A stretch of DNA of 64,000 nt from Lytechinus variegatus (taxonomy: Eukaryota > Echinodermata > Echinoidea > Temnopleuroida > Toxopneustidae): positions 24,106,758-24,170,757 of the forward strand of contig NC_054754.1 in the NCBI RefSeq assembly GCF_018143015.1, in the 5' to 3' direction. Positions 49,801-55,210 of this stretch are shown here, piece after piece (position 1 is the stretch's first letter; every line of letters starts with the position of its first letter). The notes under the pieces are model-generated. The model worked only from the letters and a program-made list of their open reading frames with translations. It was not told the origin of the DNA and ran no database searches. Made by a program: the position numbers and the translations under genes.

Positions 49801-50431
49801 TGAAACGGCCCCCAGGACAATCATTCTACTTGTATGGAATATGAATGTTTCTTTTGAAAGTAGAATAAATTGGTTGTTTCAGACACATTAATATGATAGT
49901 TTTGGGATGAATTATTTGTCTCTGGACAAAACAAAGAACATAATAAATTCTACATTTTGCAGCAATTAAACATGATGTTAAAATTGCATGTCCTTTTATG
50001 GTCAGTAAATGATGAATTTATAAAAAAGTTTTGTGTTCATAATTTTGCTATATCATTAAATGGTAGTAAATATTCTTTCAAGGAATTGATCATAGATGAA
50101 GCTTTTAGAAGACAAAAGGAACGCATTCGTTTCAACCTACTTTGACGTGTAGGTAATTCTTGTCAACAATTAGTTTTAAAGTACATAAAATTATATAAAA
50201 TGGTCGTGTAAAGAGAGAGGTTTGTCTGTTATGCACATCACAAATCAATCTTTGTTATTATTATTTTCTCTTATTTTCCCCATCACTTTTAATCCTTAGT
50301 CCGATATGCTGTTTTTGATGTGTGGTCATATCTGCTGCTGTGTCAAATGCTCCCAACCACTGTTCAAGTGCCCACTGTGTCGTGGAGACATCACCTCAAA
50401 GATCATCGTAGGAAACTCGCCAGTTGGATGA
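22975..50431 (+). CDS. LRSAM1: E3 ubiquitin ligase LRSAM1, 19 coding exons
   Basis: Joining 19 exons in phase gives 763 residues from the conserved MPFFKKK methionine (human about 723), or up to 801 with upstream codons. Order matches LRSAM1: leucine-rich repeats (about 75-195; VLDLRNNRF, VLDVTDNKL, TLNARGNSL, TLDISHNQV), a YSPPSKHLLPVL linker, a long coiled coil (290-580), the block DYWLVQYQRLLDKKPQSL, a SAM domain (about 582-650), PSAP at 662-665, and a C-terminal RING (C713, C716, C728, H730, C734, C737, C744, C747). In vertebrates LRSAM1 ubiquitinates TSG101, with PTAP/PSAP motifs binding its UEV domain, and marks intracellular bacteria for autophagy; its truncation causes a neuropathy. 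All RING ligands are present, so the product should be active. Introns are full of transposons and GAT repeats. Orthology is very likely from the complete domain order and local identity; the exact first exon is unsettled. Confidence 0.95.
23272..23370 (+). pseudogene. Decayed tandem duplicate of the LRSAM1 start exon
   Basis: AGGTGGAGGTGATGATGCAC through AATTTCTTG repeats the 3' part of the preceding exon (23114-23181) and the first bases of its intron (TGTTGCCAATTT). The copy has a small insertion that shifts the frame to a stop (KVC*), and the donor GTGAGT has become AGTAAA. It cannot be spliced as the parent is. Confidence 0.85.
23724..24163. mobile_element. Fold-back element, about 440 bp
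   Basis: The left arm (CTAAAACTAGTTTACTGGAA, then GGAAGATCGCTTG and GAAAGTGGTTTTCA) is inverted on the right (TTTCCAGTAAACTAGTTTTAG, GGAAGATCGCTTCC). The outer flanks CATTCTCATTACG and TAGTGAGAACGGTG also pair. The middle carries no protein of recognisable family. It is a MITE-like insertion in an LRSAM1 intron. Confidence 0.8.
24515..24568 (+). CDS. LRSAM1: LRSAM1 exon, 18 codons
   Basis: Acceptor TTACAG, donor GTAAAT, phase 0. Encodes AQASPEPDYDLSKCELTE, matching the human ILDISKCELSEIP region that opens the leucine-rich repeats. Confidence 0.92.
26453..26497 (+). CDS. LRSAM1: LRSAM1 exon, 15 codons
   Basis: Acceptor TATTTAG, donor GTAAGT, phase 0. Encodes VPAGTFSQCKVFRKE, matching human IPFGAFATCKVLQKK. 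Confidence 0.93.
26663..27246. mobile_element. TTAA-flanked MITE, family A
   Basis: AGGGGTGGTCCAGGCTGAAA on the left is inverted as TTTCAACCTGGACCACCCCT on the right, with TTAA at both outer edges (26659-26662 and 27247-27250). The inverted arms extend for about 200 bases and include GATGATGTCACATCTCCACTT and its complement. TTAA targets are typical of piggyBac and Kolobok-type transposases. No coding capacity. Confidence 0.88.
27581..28243. mobile_element. Fold-back repeat with TTTTACGAACTGGCTCAA units
   Basis: GTCAGTGATTTTACGAACAG at the left is mirrored by TTCAGTAAAATCACTGAC at the right. Inside, variants of TTTTACGAACTGGCTCAAAC recur near 27736, 27913 and 27978. It is probably one non-autonomous element with subterminal repeats. 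No gene. Confidence 0.65.
28306..28624. mobile_element. Palindromic MITE, family C
   Basis: The left arm contains GTTTAACTTAAACTCAGG and TTTAAAGTTTTGGTTTAAGT; the right arm contains ACTTAAACCACAACTTTAAA and CCTGAGTTTAAGTTAAAC, forming about 70-bp inverted arms. A second copy lies at 38272-38582. Confidence 0.85.
28990..29264. mobile_element. Palindromic MITE, family D
   Basis: GACCCCGTCTTAGAAAGAGTTG with ATCTGATCGATCGCAACT is inverted as GATTGGATCAATCGTAACTC followed by TTTGTAAGACGGGGCCC. A related copy lies at 34690-34975. Confidence 0.85.
29393..29467 (+). CDS. LRSAM1: LRSAM1 exon, 25 codons
   Basis: Acceptor CTATTAG, donor GTAGAT, phase 0. Encodes VLIMSDNLLSSLNGGG then NIKDLSLLR, matching human VLIVHTNHLTSLLPK; first leucine-rich repeat. 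Confidence 0.93.
30161..30314 (+). CDS. LRSAM1: LRSAM1 exon with leucine-rich repeats
   Basis: Acceptor CATCCTCAG, donor GTAAAG, ends phase 1. Encodes VLDLRNNRFPQLPDGL, VLDVTDNKLKQLPKNIGK and LQTLNAR, canonical LxxLxxNxLxxLP repeats aligned with human VLDLHDNQLTALPDDL. Confidence 0.96.
31508..31629 (+). CDS. LRSAM1: LRSAM1 exon, last leucine-rich repeats
   Basis: Acceptor TTGAAAG, donor GTCAGT, phase 1 in and phase 0 out. Encodes GNSLKELPESMCQMKSL and TLDISHNQVRSLPRKF. Confidence 0.94.
31686..32259. mobile_element. TTAA-type MITE, family A, second copy
   Basis: AGGGATGGTCCAGGCTGGAT on the left mirrors the degraded right end CAGACTGGATCATTCCT. The interior keeps GATGATGTCATATCCCCACTT and its inverse. 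The right flank is TTAA (32260-32263); the left is mutated to TTAT. More diverged than the copy at 26663. Confidence 0.85.
32840..32887. repeat. AT dinucleotide microsatellite
   Basis: About 24 AT/TA units interrupted once by GTATG, 30 bases before an LRSAM1 acceptor. Confidence 0.95.
32919..33009 (+). CDS. LRSAM1: LRSAM1 exon after the leucine-rich repeats
   Basis: Acceptor TTAACAG, donor GTGAGT, phase 0 in and phase 1 out. Encodes SLTLDVVHMTYPSPDIC then QDGTENIMKYMCA, matching human LSLDASAMVYPPREVC. A competing AG two bases on would break the frame. Confidence 0.92.
33018..33262. repeat. Fragment of the TCAAGGTCAAAGGTCA repeat family
   Basis: CAGGTCACATGACCTAGGTC followed by AAAGGTCATTTAAGGTCAAT, and the word GACATCATAACTTAGAAAGT, match units of the larger repeat at 38974-39835. 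Confidence 0.8.
33547..33701 (+). CDS. LRSAM1: LRSAM1 exon, linker into coiled coil
   Basis: Acceptor AATATAG, donor GTAAGT, phase 1 in and 0 out. Encodes ENGIEYSPPSKHLLPVLN, matching human SGLEYYPPSQYLLPIL, followed by a helical segment. Confidence 0.95.
34536..35170 (+). repeat. Family E repeat interrupted by a nested MITE
   Basis: The left part (CCAAAGGATTCTGGAAGAAA, TTGTGTGATTGCTGAGAA) and right part (ATCTGTGTTGGCGATCTTCA, ATGAAAACAGTGTTTACTGC) match the continuous copy at 35500-35885. Between them sits the family D element at 34690-34975, so the host repeat is older. Confidence 0.75.
34690..34975. mobile_element. Palindromic MITE, family D, second copy
   Basis: CCATCTTACAAAGAGTTACA and GATCCGATCAATC on the left are mirrored by GATTGATCGGATCAAT and GCAACTCTTTGTAAAACAGG on the right. 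Related to 28990-29264. Confidence 0.85.
35260..35382 (+). CDS. LRSAM1: LRSAM1 coiled-coil exon
   Basis: Acceptor TGCACAG, donor GTAAGT, phase 0. Encodes NQKQNDFARLEQELAQLEAQ and an Arg/Leu-rich end, typical heptad pattern. Confidence 0.93.
35500..35885 (+). repeat. Family E dispersed repeat
   Basis: This stretch is repeated as the reverse complement at 46730-47115 and, interrupted, at 34536-35170. Shared words include ATTCTGGAAGAAATTGTGT, CTTATCTGTGTTGGTGATCT and ATGAAATCAGTGTTTACT. No coding frame. Confidence 0.85.
36275..36362 (+). CDS. LRSAM1: LRSAM1 coiled-coil exon
   Basis: Acceptor ATTCTAG, donor GTAGGT, ends phase 1. Encodes EQEESDSNIRNIQEKSE then CERRQMISSLQE. Confidence 0.92.
36409..36643. 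repeat. Short inverted-end repeat (GGGGGTGTTTCACA family)
   Basis: CTGGGGGTGTGTTTCACAG at the left pairs with CTTTGTGAAACACCCCCAG at the right. The interior is not obviously palindromic. It is related in its ends to the GTTTCATAAAG fold-backs elsewhere in the window. Confidence 0.65.
37138..37189 (+). CDS. LRSAM1: LRSAM1 small exon
   Basis: Acceptor ATTCCAG, donor GTAATT, phase 1 in and phase 2 out. Encodes VEHRSADLIQQLLEMNE, matching human SSRIQKLLQDNQ. The donor is confirmed by phase with the next exon. Confidence 0.9.
37641..37685 (+). CDS. LRSAM1: LRSAM1 small exon
   Basis: Acceptor AATCCAG, donor GTGAGT, phase 2 in and out. Encodes KAKKKEAFLDEMERK, continuing the coiled coil. Confidence 0.9.
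37716..37925. repeat. GAT microsatellite behind an LRSAM1 donor
   Basis: Imperfect GAT/GAC/GGT repeat of about 200 bases beginning about 30 bases after the donor at 37686. Translations give Met or Asp runs and are not genes. Confidence 0.93.
38272..38582. mobile_element. Palindromic MITE, family C, second copy
   Basis: GGCCCGTATTCTGAACTCAG on the left mirrors GTCAGAATACGGGCC on the right; AACCCTGGTTTAAAGTTGTG relates it to 28306-28624. The inner arms have diverged. Confidence 0.8.
38974..39835. mobile_element. GTCTCACCTGCGAAGC element with internal tandem units
   Basis: Left end GTCTCACCTGCGAAGCAAAG, then TGAGACTATAGGCGCCGC. Right end GATGCAGGTGAGACGGCCAG, then AGGCATTCCACTTGTTATAA. Between them four units of roughly 150-195 bp carry CACATGACCAAGGTCAAAGG and AATTACCATCATAACTTTGA. 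A fragment of the same unit is at 33018-33262. I recall similar repeats from marine invertebrate genomes but cannot name the family. Confidence 0.8.
39913..40083 (+). CDS. LRSAM1: LRSAM1 coiled-coil exon, 57 codons
   Basis: Acceptor TTGACAG, donor GTAAGT, phase 2 in and out. Encodes a highly charged helix (MEDEEMFKIQEEERKLVREH, ESKRLKYEEHRDSVTKQAME). Confidence 0.94.
40085..40640. repeat. GAT microsatellite directly behind an LRSAM1 donor
   Basis: GAT/GGT repeat that starts within a few bases of the donor. It contains the non-simple block near 40175-40310 (GGCAGCATCATTAATTATAA, GATGATGAAGACAATGATTT) that also occurs in the repeat at 45846. Opposite-strand His/Ser open frames are repeat translations. 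Confidence 0.93.
40880..41042 (+). CDS. LRSAM1: LRSAM1 coiled-coil exon
   Basis: Acceptor CATCCAG, donor GTAAGA, phase 2 in and 0 out. Encodes DELEMNKLGDQLSSIKHNRD then EEEFQRQAFQTLLINKDTRH, matching human [20 protein letters not shown]. An open frame continues past the donor to 41306 but is not conserved-looking. Confidence 0.94.
41535..41948. repeat. Tandem duplication, two units of about 217 bp
   Basis: AAATCTGGAGGATCT at 41535 and 41752, GATTTCCACTGACTATTTGT, and CATGACACTCTCCCCAG recur at a period of 217 bases. The units differ by perhaps 10 per cent, so the duplication is not recent. Confidence 0.9.
42793..42969 (+). CDS. LRSAM1: LRSAM1 coiled-coil exon, 59 codons
   Basis: Acceptor CTCATAG, donor GTAAGA, phase 0. 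Encodes IYMIQQQLAEVTMAEIEKRN and LALEQKREDLAALLKQLM, matching human [20 protein letters not shown]. Confidence 0.96.
43289..45481 (+). mobile_element. Tc1/mariner transposon, DD38E (Intruder-like)
   Basis: The 2193-bp element is bounded by CACTCCCCTCCAAAAGTTTG and its inverse CAAACTTTTGGAGGGGAGTG, flanked by TA on both sides (43287-43288 and 45482-45483), the usual Tc1/mariner target duplication. The inverted repeats are long: homology runs inward with gaps for over 230 bases (CTACCAGTCAAGATGGCATT and complement), and again next to the transposase start (CTTAGTCAGAAGTCAGTCAC versus the inverse near 45165-45184). It lies in sense orientation in an LRSAM1 intron. Confidence 0.95.
43867..44889 (+). 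CDS. Tc1-family transposase, DD38E type
   Basis: A continuous frame of 340 residues with no stop. It starts MAKTRQLSLETRQSIVVLRK, as Tc1-like proteins do, with a paired-type helix-turn-helix DNA-binding region and a GRPK hook (KRSGRPKTTS). The catalytic triad is visible: D in LWSDESKFEVFG, first D in FQQDNDPKH, E in SPDLNPIELLWEEL; 38 residues separate the last two, the spacing of the DD38E family rather than the usual 34. Compared with my memory of related fish proteins, about seven residues of the form GxSxRxI seem to be missing between VVLRKE and ARKLKIS, inside the first helix-turn-helix. That could spoil binding even though the frame is open. It cuts and pastes the element by its terminal repeats. 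Confidence 0.95.
   Translation: MAKTRQLSLETRQSIVVLRKEARKLKISIHAVHYSLKRKEATGSNGDRKRSGRPKTTSPAEDKYIRVSSLRNRCLTCPQITADLNNTREMPVCSSTVRRRLCGAGLMGRVASRKPLLKEKNRKKRLAWAKKHKDWSLEQWQKVLWSDESKFEVFGSKRRTYVRRQKGEKMLPQCIKPTVKHGGGNVMVWGCFGAGKVGSLHRVEGILNQHGYHSILQRKAIPSGKRLIGEGFVFQQDNDPKHMSRLCRDYLKKKEEKQVLEIMDWPPQSPDLNPIELLWEELDRKVRKTCPTSETHLWEILQKAWQGISSDSLNKLTNRMPRVCRAVIAVKGGFFDEKAV
45745..45843 (+). CDS. LRSAM1: LRSAM1 exon, 33 codons
   Basis: Acceptor GATCAG, donor GTTAGT, phase 0. Encodes TEQDYWLVQYQRLLDKKPQS, nearly identical to human QENYWLIQYQRLLNQKPLS, the most conserved part of the central region. Confidence 0.97.
45846..46190. repeat. GAT microsatellite directly behind an LRSAM1 donor
   Basis: GAT/GGT repeat starting inside the donor region (GTTAGTGATGATG). 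The block near 46032-46140 (GTTAATTATAATTACGATGA, GATGATGAAGACAATGATTT) matches the repeat at 40085-40640, so the two are related by copying and not only by simple slippage. Confidence 0.93.
46730..47115 (-). repeat. Family E dispersed repeat, inverted copy
   Basis: Reverse complement of 35500-35885: for example TCTGTAAAACCAGGCTTAAT, TTACCAACACAGATAAACGC and ACAATTTCTCCCAGAATCC. The ends are at the edge of homology near CAACTGGCATTTACC. Confidence 0.85.
48556..48687 (+). CDS. LRSAM1: LRSAM1 exon, SAM domain first part
   Basis: Acceptor TTGTAG, donor GTAATG, phase 0. Encodes VVDILQEAGAEDYIPKFARH and TMMQMGMEELRE, matching human [20 protein letters not shown]. Confidence 0.95.
49025..49110. 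repeat. GAA/GGA purine-rich repeat (intron)
   Basis: About 85 bases of AAG/GAG/GGA units in the intron between the two SAM exons. One frame reads Glu/Lys runs to a stop, but the frame set by the preceding exon gives Arg/Lys runs, so it is not read as an exon. Confidence 0.8.
49295..49585 (+). CDS. LRSAM1: LRSAM1 exon, SAM end, PSAP motif and RING start
   Basis: Acceptor ATTTCAG, donor GTGAGT, phase 0. Encodes the last SAM helix (IGVHEVGLRKAILTAVQGYV), an acidic/basic linker with PSAP (ERPTEPSAPPMEDG), and the first RING pair (TTECVICMEKD). GC-rich relative to introns. Confidence 0.96.
49641..49815. mobile_element. Palindromic MITE (TTTCATAAAGCTG ends)
   Basis: GTTTCATAAAGCTGTTCGTA with AGTTAAGAGTGACTTTA is inverted as AAAGTCGCTCTTAACTTACA and AACAGCTTTATGAAAC. 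The arms are about 65 bases with a short loop around GATGGTTTAG. Confidence 0.9.
50300..50431 (+). CDS. LRSAM1: LRSAM1 last exon, RING domain
   Basis: Acceptor ATCCTTAG, 43 codons then TGA at 50429-50431. Encodes SDMLFLMCGHICCCVKC and PLFKCPLCRGDI, the rest of the RING, matching human FLNCGHVCCCQQCCQPL. It ends VGNSPVG. Confidence 0.97.
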   Translation, partial: SDMLFLMCGHICCCVKCSQPLFKCPLCRGDITSKIIVGNSPVG

Positions 50432-51165
50432 AATTGGTTGGATTCTGGTCATAGCAAATCATATTTATATATTTTTCATCTGTTTTTTTTTGGTGAAAAA
50501 ATTGCCCCGTCATTTTTATGTATATGAATTAATATTTCATGTGACTTTGAACAAATTGTCTTATCGAGTCATGAGATTGCTCATCTACATGTATCATGAC
50601 TTGTTTTTTTTTATATTCTATAAATTATGTCTACATGCATTTTATATACAACTGTGTATGTAATTTGTTTTTACTAGACAAATTGAAAGTCATCATTACT
50701 TTGAGTTATGCCAGACATATGGAAGCCTTCACAGTGCAAGTCTCATCTCTATGTTGAAAATATTTTTTAATCTGCACAAATCATACTTTTCATGTATGAA
50801 TAATTTTTTTTTACCACAATTGAATTGAATTTCAGCGGTATACATCTACTGGACATTGCATTTTTTTTATATAGCAATTGTGATGCATGTATATATCTAC
50901 ATATTTGCGCACACAATATAAACAGTGCGTAGGATCAGTATTTGTATAATACTATTTAACATTTTCACGACTAGGGGCCTATTCTCATCCATATTTATTT
51001 CCTTTGTCAGCTTTATGTGCATATCCCCCTCTAAAGGAGAGAATTTATGATATTTCTATATTTTTCTTCTTCACTTGGCCTTTTTGCTATCTCTATGTAC
51101 GATGAAAGTGGAGTTATTCATAACAGAGTGCATTACACCAGTAGGCCTATTTGGAGGTGCTATTT
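50432..51165. other. LRSAM1 3' UTR and downstream DNA
   Basis: AT-rich, no coding exon. I cannot pick a polyadenylation signal: no strong AATAAA occurs close after the stop. The transcript may extend far to the right. Confidence 0.5.
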
Positions 51166-51437
51166 GGGGGCATCATGGTCTAGTGGTTACAACTCTTGTC
51201 TTTCAATCAGAGGGACGTGGGTTCAAATCCCAGCCATGGCGTGTTTTCCTCCAGCCCACATTGTGCTGCACACCCATGTGAGGTGAATGGGTACCCGGCA
51301 GAATTAATTACTTGAAGGCACTGAGAGCTGGAAGGCAACTCAAGTTATAGGTGGGGTAATGATAATAACAATACGCCTAGTAATAAATTGTTACCAGATA
51401 GTGCTAGATAAATACCTTTTATTATTATTGTTATTAG
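51166..51437 (+). mobile_element. tRNA-derived SINE, copy 1
   Basis: The head has a pol III A box (TGGTCTAGTGG) and B box (GGGTTCAAATCCC) about 35 bases apart, as in a tRNA gene. A tRNA-unrelated body follows, shared with copy 2 (GCGTGTTTTCC, CCACA..TGTGCTGCAC, GAGGTGAATGGGTACCCGGC). It ends in an ATT-repeat tail. It cannot fold as a full tRNA with normal acceptor stem. Confidence 0.88.
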
Positions 51438-53248
51438 TTTTAAAACAGAAAGCCTGTTTTCAGATCATGGTACATGTTCATTATGTTTCAAAAGTGTATT
51501 ATTTTTCTCACTTAAATGATATCTCATACTGAATGTATGGTATCTAATTTGTTTTTCTTGTTATTTTTAGAATATGTTTTTAAAGTTCCATGGCAGAAAA
51601 TAAAATCAGCATACTGTAGAATAATAAGAAAATCTAACATATCTTTGGCTTTGACCTCCCTCAAATGCACTGGCATTCAGATGGGGGGGGGGGGGCTTGA
51701 CCAAGAAAATAAAGGAGGAAAAAAATGAAGAGGAACTGAAAAAAGGGGGGAGGGGTGAAGTAAGAAGTAAGATATTACTTTGTATTATGTTACAGGGGCC
51801 AAATGTTAGAGGTCAATTTTTCAATGGCATGTTGTTAAGAATTTATAAAATGCAGTACATGTACATATTTCTATAAATTTTGACATGTACATGTAGTTAC
51901 AGTCATGTATAATTGTAAGTTTTACCATTATTACTTTCCTTTTTTTGAGAGAGAGTCAAAAGGGGCCTAAGCTTTCAATCCTAGCAGAATCTCAGTCAGA
52001 GGCCAAACATTTTTCCTTTTATTTTCAAAGCTTTGCTTGGCTGGTCTGTTATTTAAAAGATTAAAAAAGTGGCTGTATTTGTTTTTTGTTTTTCAACATT
52101 CACTGTTTTATTCATTTTGAATGAAAATCAATTATAGTATAGAATAGAGTTTTACAATTAACAGTAAAAAGGCAAGAAAATGTAAGATAAAACAAAAGCA
52201 TAAGCTGATACGAATGACAATAAAAAGATGCAATATTGGATTGGGTGGTCATTAAAAACTTTCAAGGTTGTCAAGAAAACCACTCTTATGTAAATGAAAT
52301 AAGTCACAATAAAATTAAAAATGTAGTAAAATACTAATTTAAAGTAGAATTCAATAATTGAAATCATTTGATATTACATGTTGTAAATATATAAGTTGAA
52401 ACACATTTAACCGGACAAACCCATCACATTAACCATACAAAAATCTTTGCTTTCAAGCACTATTGATTAAATATTATTTCAATTTCCTCCTGAAAGCAGA
52501 TGAAAATATCATAAATGATTTACATACATGTGTACATGCATGTGAAACAATTACATATATATTGTAGTTCAAAATATATTTGCAGGTTGTAGCACATGTT
52601 GATAAGTATGCAGAATCCAATTCCTGTAATTTGTATATCCATTTTTTTATTTTCTCTTATTTTATTACTTGTAGGATGTTGCAGTCTTGTTAGAAAACCT
52701 GATGATTACACATTAATCATATTGGGAAAAATGCTTAGAATATGATGTTTATGAAATTGAATTTGCTATTTATTTATAGTTTGATATGAGAGGAAGAAAT
52801 ACAAAAAATAGATAAATTGTGTAGAAAAGTGGTATATAATGTTGCATAAAGTCATTTTAGCTGTAACTTAATATTGTTTGAGTGTGATGCTAAAACGTAC
52901 ATGTACATAGGAAAGATATATATATATATATATATATATCACGATTGTTATGTCTATTTCTTTTTCTGACGATAAATAGTATATATGTGGTAAAATTATT
53001 TTAAATTTGTCTGACCAATACTTATCATATTAAATCACTATCTGTGAGACATGTTTGATATATATATGTATGTTTCAATGTTGATTGAATATTCCTTGAA
53101 TATCCTTATTTTTCATTAAAAAAGTGAGAGAATGGTGAAGATTGAAGAGTGGAGGAATGGGAATGTGAAGGAGAGAGAGAGAGAGAAGGTAGGAAAAGGG
53201 TAGCAAGGGATGTAACTTGTTTTAAGTAATATATATTTTTATTTCAAT
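51438..53248. other. Non-coding DNA between SINEs
   Basis: Poly-G (51684-51696) and a TA microsatellite at 52916-52940 are the only distinct features. Purine-rich GA units occur at 53170-53187. No coding exon is seen. Confidence 0.55.
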
Positions 53249-53517
53249 GGGCGCGTTGTGGTCTAGTGGTTCTGACTCTCGCCTTTCAAATAGAGGGTCG
53301 TGGGTTCGAATCCTAGCTATGGCGTGTTTTCCTTCAGCAAGAATTTTATCCACACTGTGCTGCACTCGACCCAGGTGAGGTGAATGGGTACCCGGCAGGA
53401 TTATATCCTTGAATGCACCAAGCGCCCTTAGCAGCTTGAGCTACAGCCGGGGTAATATATAGTGCGCCACTGAATTGGCGACTAGATAGATCGGCGCCTC
53501 ATAAATGCTATATATTA
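53249..53517 (+). mobile_element. tRNA-derived SINE, copy 2
   Basis: A box TGGTCTAGTGG and B box GGGTTCGAATCC, then the body (GGCGTGTTTTCCTTCAGCA, CAGGTGAGGTGAATGGGTAC) and a 3' part ending GCGCCTCATAAATGCTATAT. It is the better-preserved of the two copies, which differ mainly in the 3' half. Confidence 0.9.
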
Positions 53518-54618
53518 ATGGCATAATGGAGATTGATTATTCTATCTGAACATGCAATATATGTGTCATATATTTCTTATAGCTTTCAGCGTTGAGGATG
53601 TAATTCCTTCTGTGTACAAACAAATTCTATGTTTTAATTTTTACATGGTTTCATCAAGTTTGTCAATTTCCAGTCATTGTTGCTTTTTGATTGCTAGTCA
53701 ATATTGCAAATCCATTTTATGGTTTGTAATTGGCTGGTAATTTAACAATGCAGGCTTGATCTGCAAAATTCAATCATGCAGTAATCTTCATTACATTACT
53801 GATATTTTTTTTATATTTTGAAAATTTTGAACCCATATATAATTCATCAATGCACTTTTGATCTAATGTGTGTTAGTTTTCTTCGAAATTCCTTCTGATC
53901 AATCTTTTTCCAAAGGTCACACATTAAATTTGAACTCGACATCTTTTTATGATATATTTTTCCCCAGAACGGTCAAAGAGCGGTGTCAAATTTGAAATAA
54001 TCTCTTTGGCCAAATACTATTAATTTTGTTTATCAACAAACTCCCAAGCATTTTGAGGTCATCAGTTTCAACTGGTAGATTTGTGTTTTGTAAGCAAGAA
54101 CATATTTTCAAATTTAGATTTTGTTAAATTTATTTTTGGTAGTGTTTTTATACCCATGTTGAGGGATAATAATGCTGTTTTAAGTAGATACAAGAGTAGA
54201 GTGTGCTGTTCATAGTATGATGAATACACATGTATAAAGCACACTTTAGTTATACTAAGTTTCCATCAAATTTTATTATTAGGGGAAACACATATGGACC
54301 AATTTTCTGGTTTGAATTATTTAGATATACATTATTAGTTACAGAATGTTTTGTTTTGTATTCGTTGCACCCCCCCCAAAAAAAAAATCTCCTTTTTTCT
54401 GTCTATGCAATATATTATATTCTATGTGTTTATACTTTGTATATACTTTGTGAACAACAAAAGTAAATTGGGCAATGGCGTGTTGGTACATATACCAACT
54501 ATTATTTTAAATAATATTCAGGTTTGATTTACTACAAGTACTATGTATGATGATGTTTATATTCTGTTTAATGTGAAAAAAACTGAATAGTTTCATGAAT
54601 CTCCCATTTTTCTTTTTA
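53518..54618. other. Non-coding AT-rich DNA
   Basis: No exon, repeat or RNA gene that I can support, apart from a short poly-C/poly-A tract at 54370-54390. Confidence 0.5.
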
Positions 54619-54622
54619 TTAA

Positions 54623-55206
54623 AGGGGAATGAAACCTTTGGAACAAATAGGCCTGTGTAAAAACAGAAAAATCAAAGAATAAGAATAAAGAAAGTTTGAG
54701 AAAAATTGGACAAATAATGAGAAAGTTATGAGCATTTGAATATTGCAATCACTAATGCCATGGAGATCCTCCCATTGGCAATGCGACAAGGATGTGTGAT
54801 GTCACTGATGAACAACTTTCCCTTTGGTGGACTATAGAATACCCTCAAAAAGTCTCTTTTTGCTTTTTCTTATGATGATACAAACTCTTTATCCATGATG
54901 AATTCTTTAAAAATATGTATTACATGCCCTCATGTAGAAAGAACACATGATCTATGGATAGATGTGATAAAAGAGGCAATTCAAGTGAAATATATACTAA
55001 AGTAATGGGGAGAGTTGTTCACAAGTGACATCACACATCTTTGTCACATTGTCAATTTGCTATCTCCATAGCATTAGTGATCGCAATATTCAAATGCTCA
55101 TAACTTTCTCATTATTTGTCCGATTTTTCTCAAACTTTTGTTGATCTGTTTCTGTGATTTTTCTGTTTTCACACAAGCTATCTTGTTCCAATGGTTTCAT
55201 TCTCCT
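54623..55206. mobile_element. TTAA-flanked MITE, family B, complete
   Basis: AGGGGAATGAAACCTTTGGA on the left is inverted as CCAATGGTTTCATTCTCCT on the right, with TTAA at 54619-54622 and 55207-55210. The arms run about 200 bases (GTGTGATGTCACT versus AGTGACATCACAC). It is the reference copy for the half element at 1-131. Confidence 0.92.
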
Positions 55207-55210
55207 TTAA

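Noticed and set aside
51166..51240. Possible tRNA gene
   Set aside because: It has A and B boxes but no proper acceptor stem pairing, and the same head recurs at 53249 with a long non-tRNA body, so both are SINEs.
53249..53325. Possible tRNA gene
   Set aside because: Same reason: SINE head followed by the shared SINE body.
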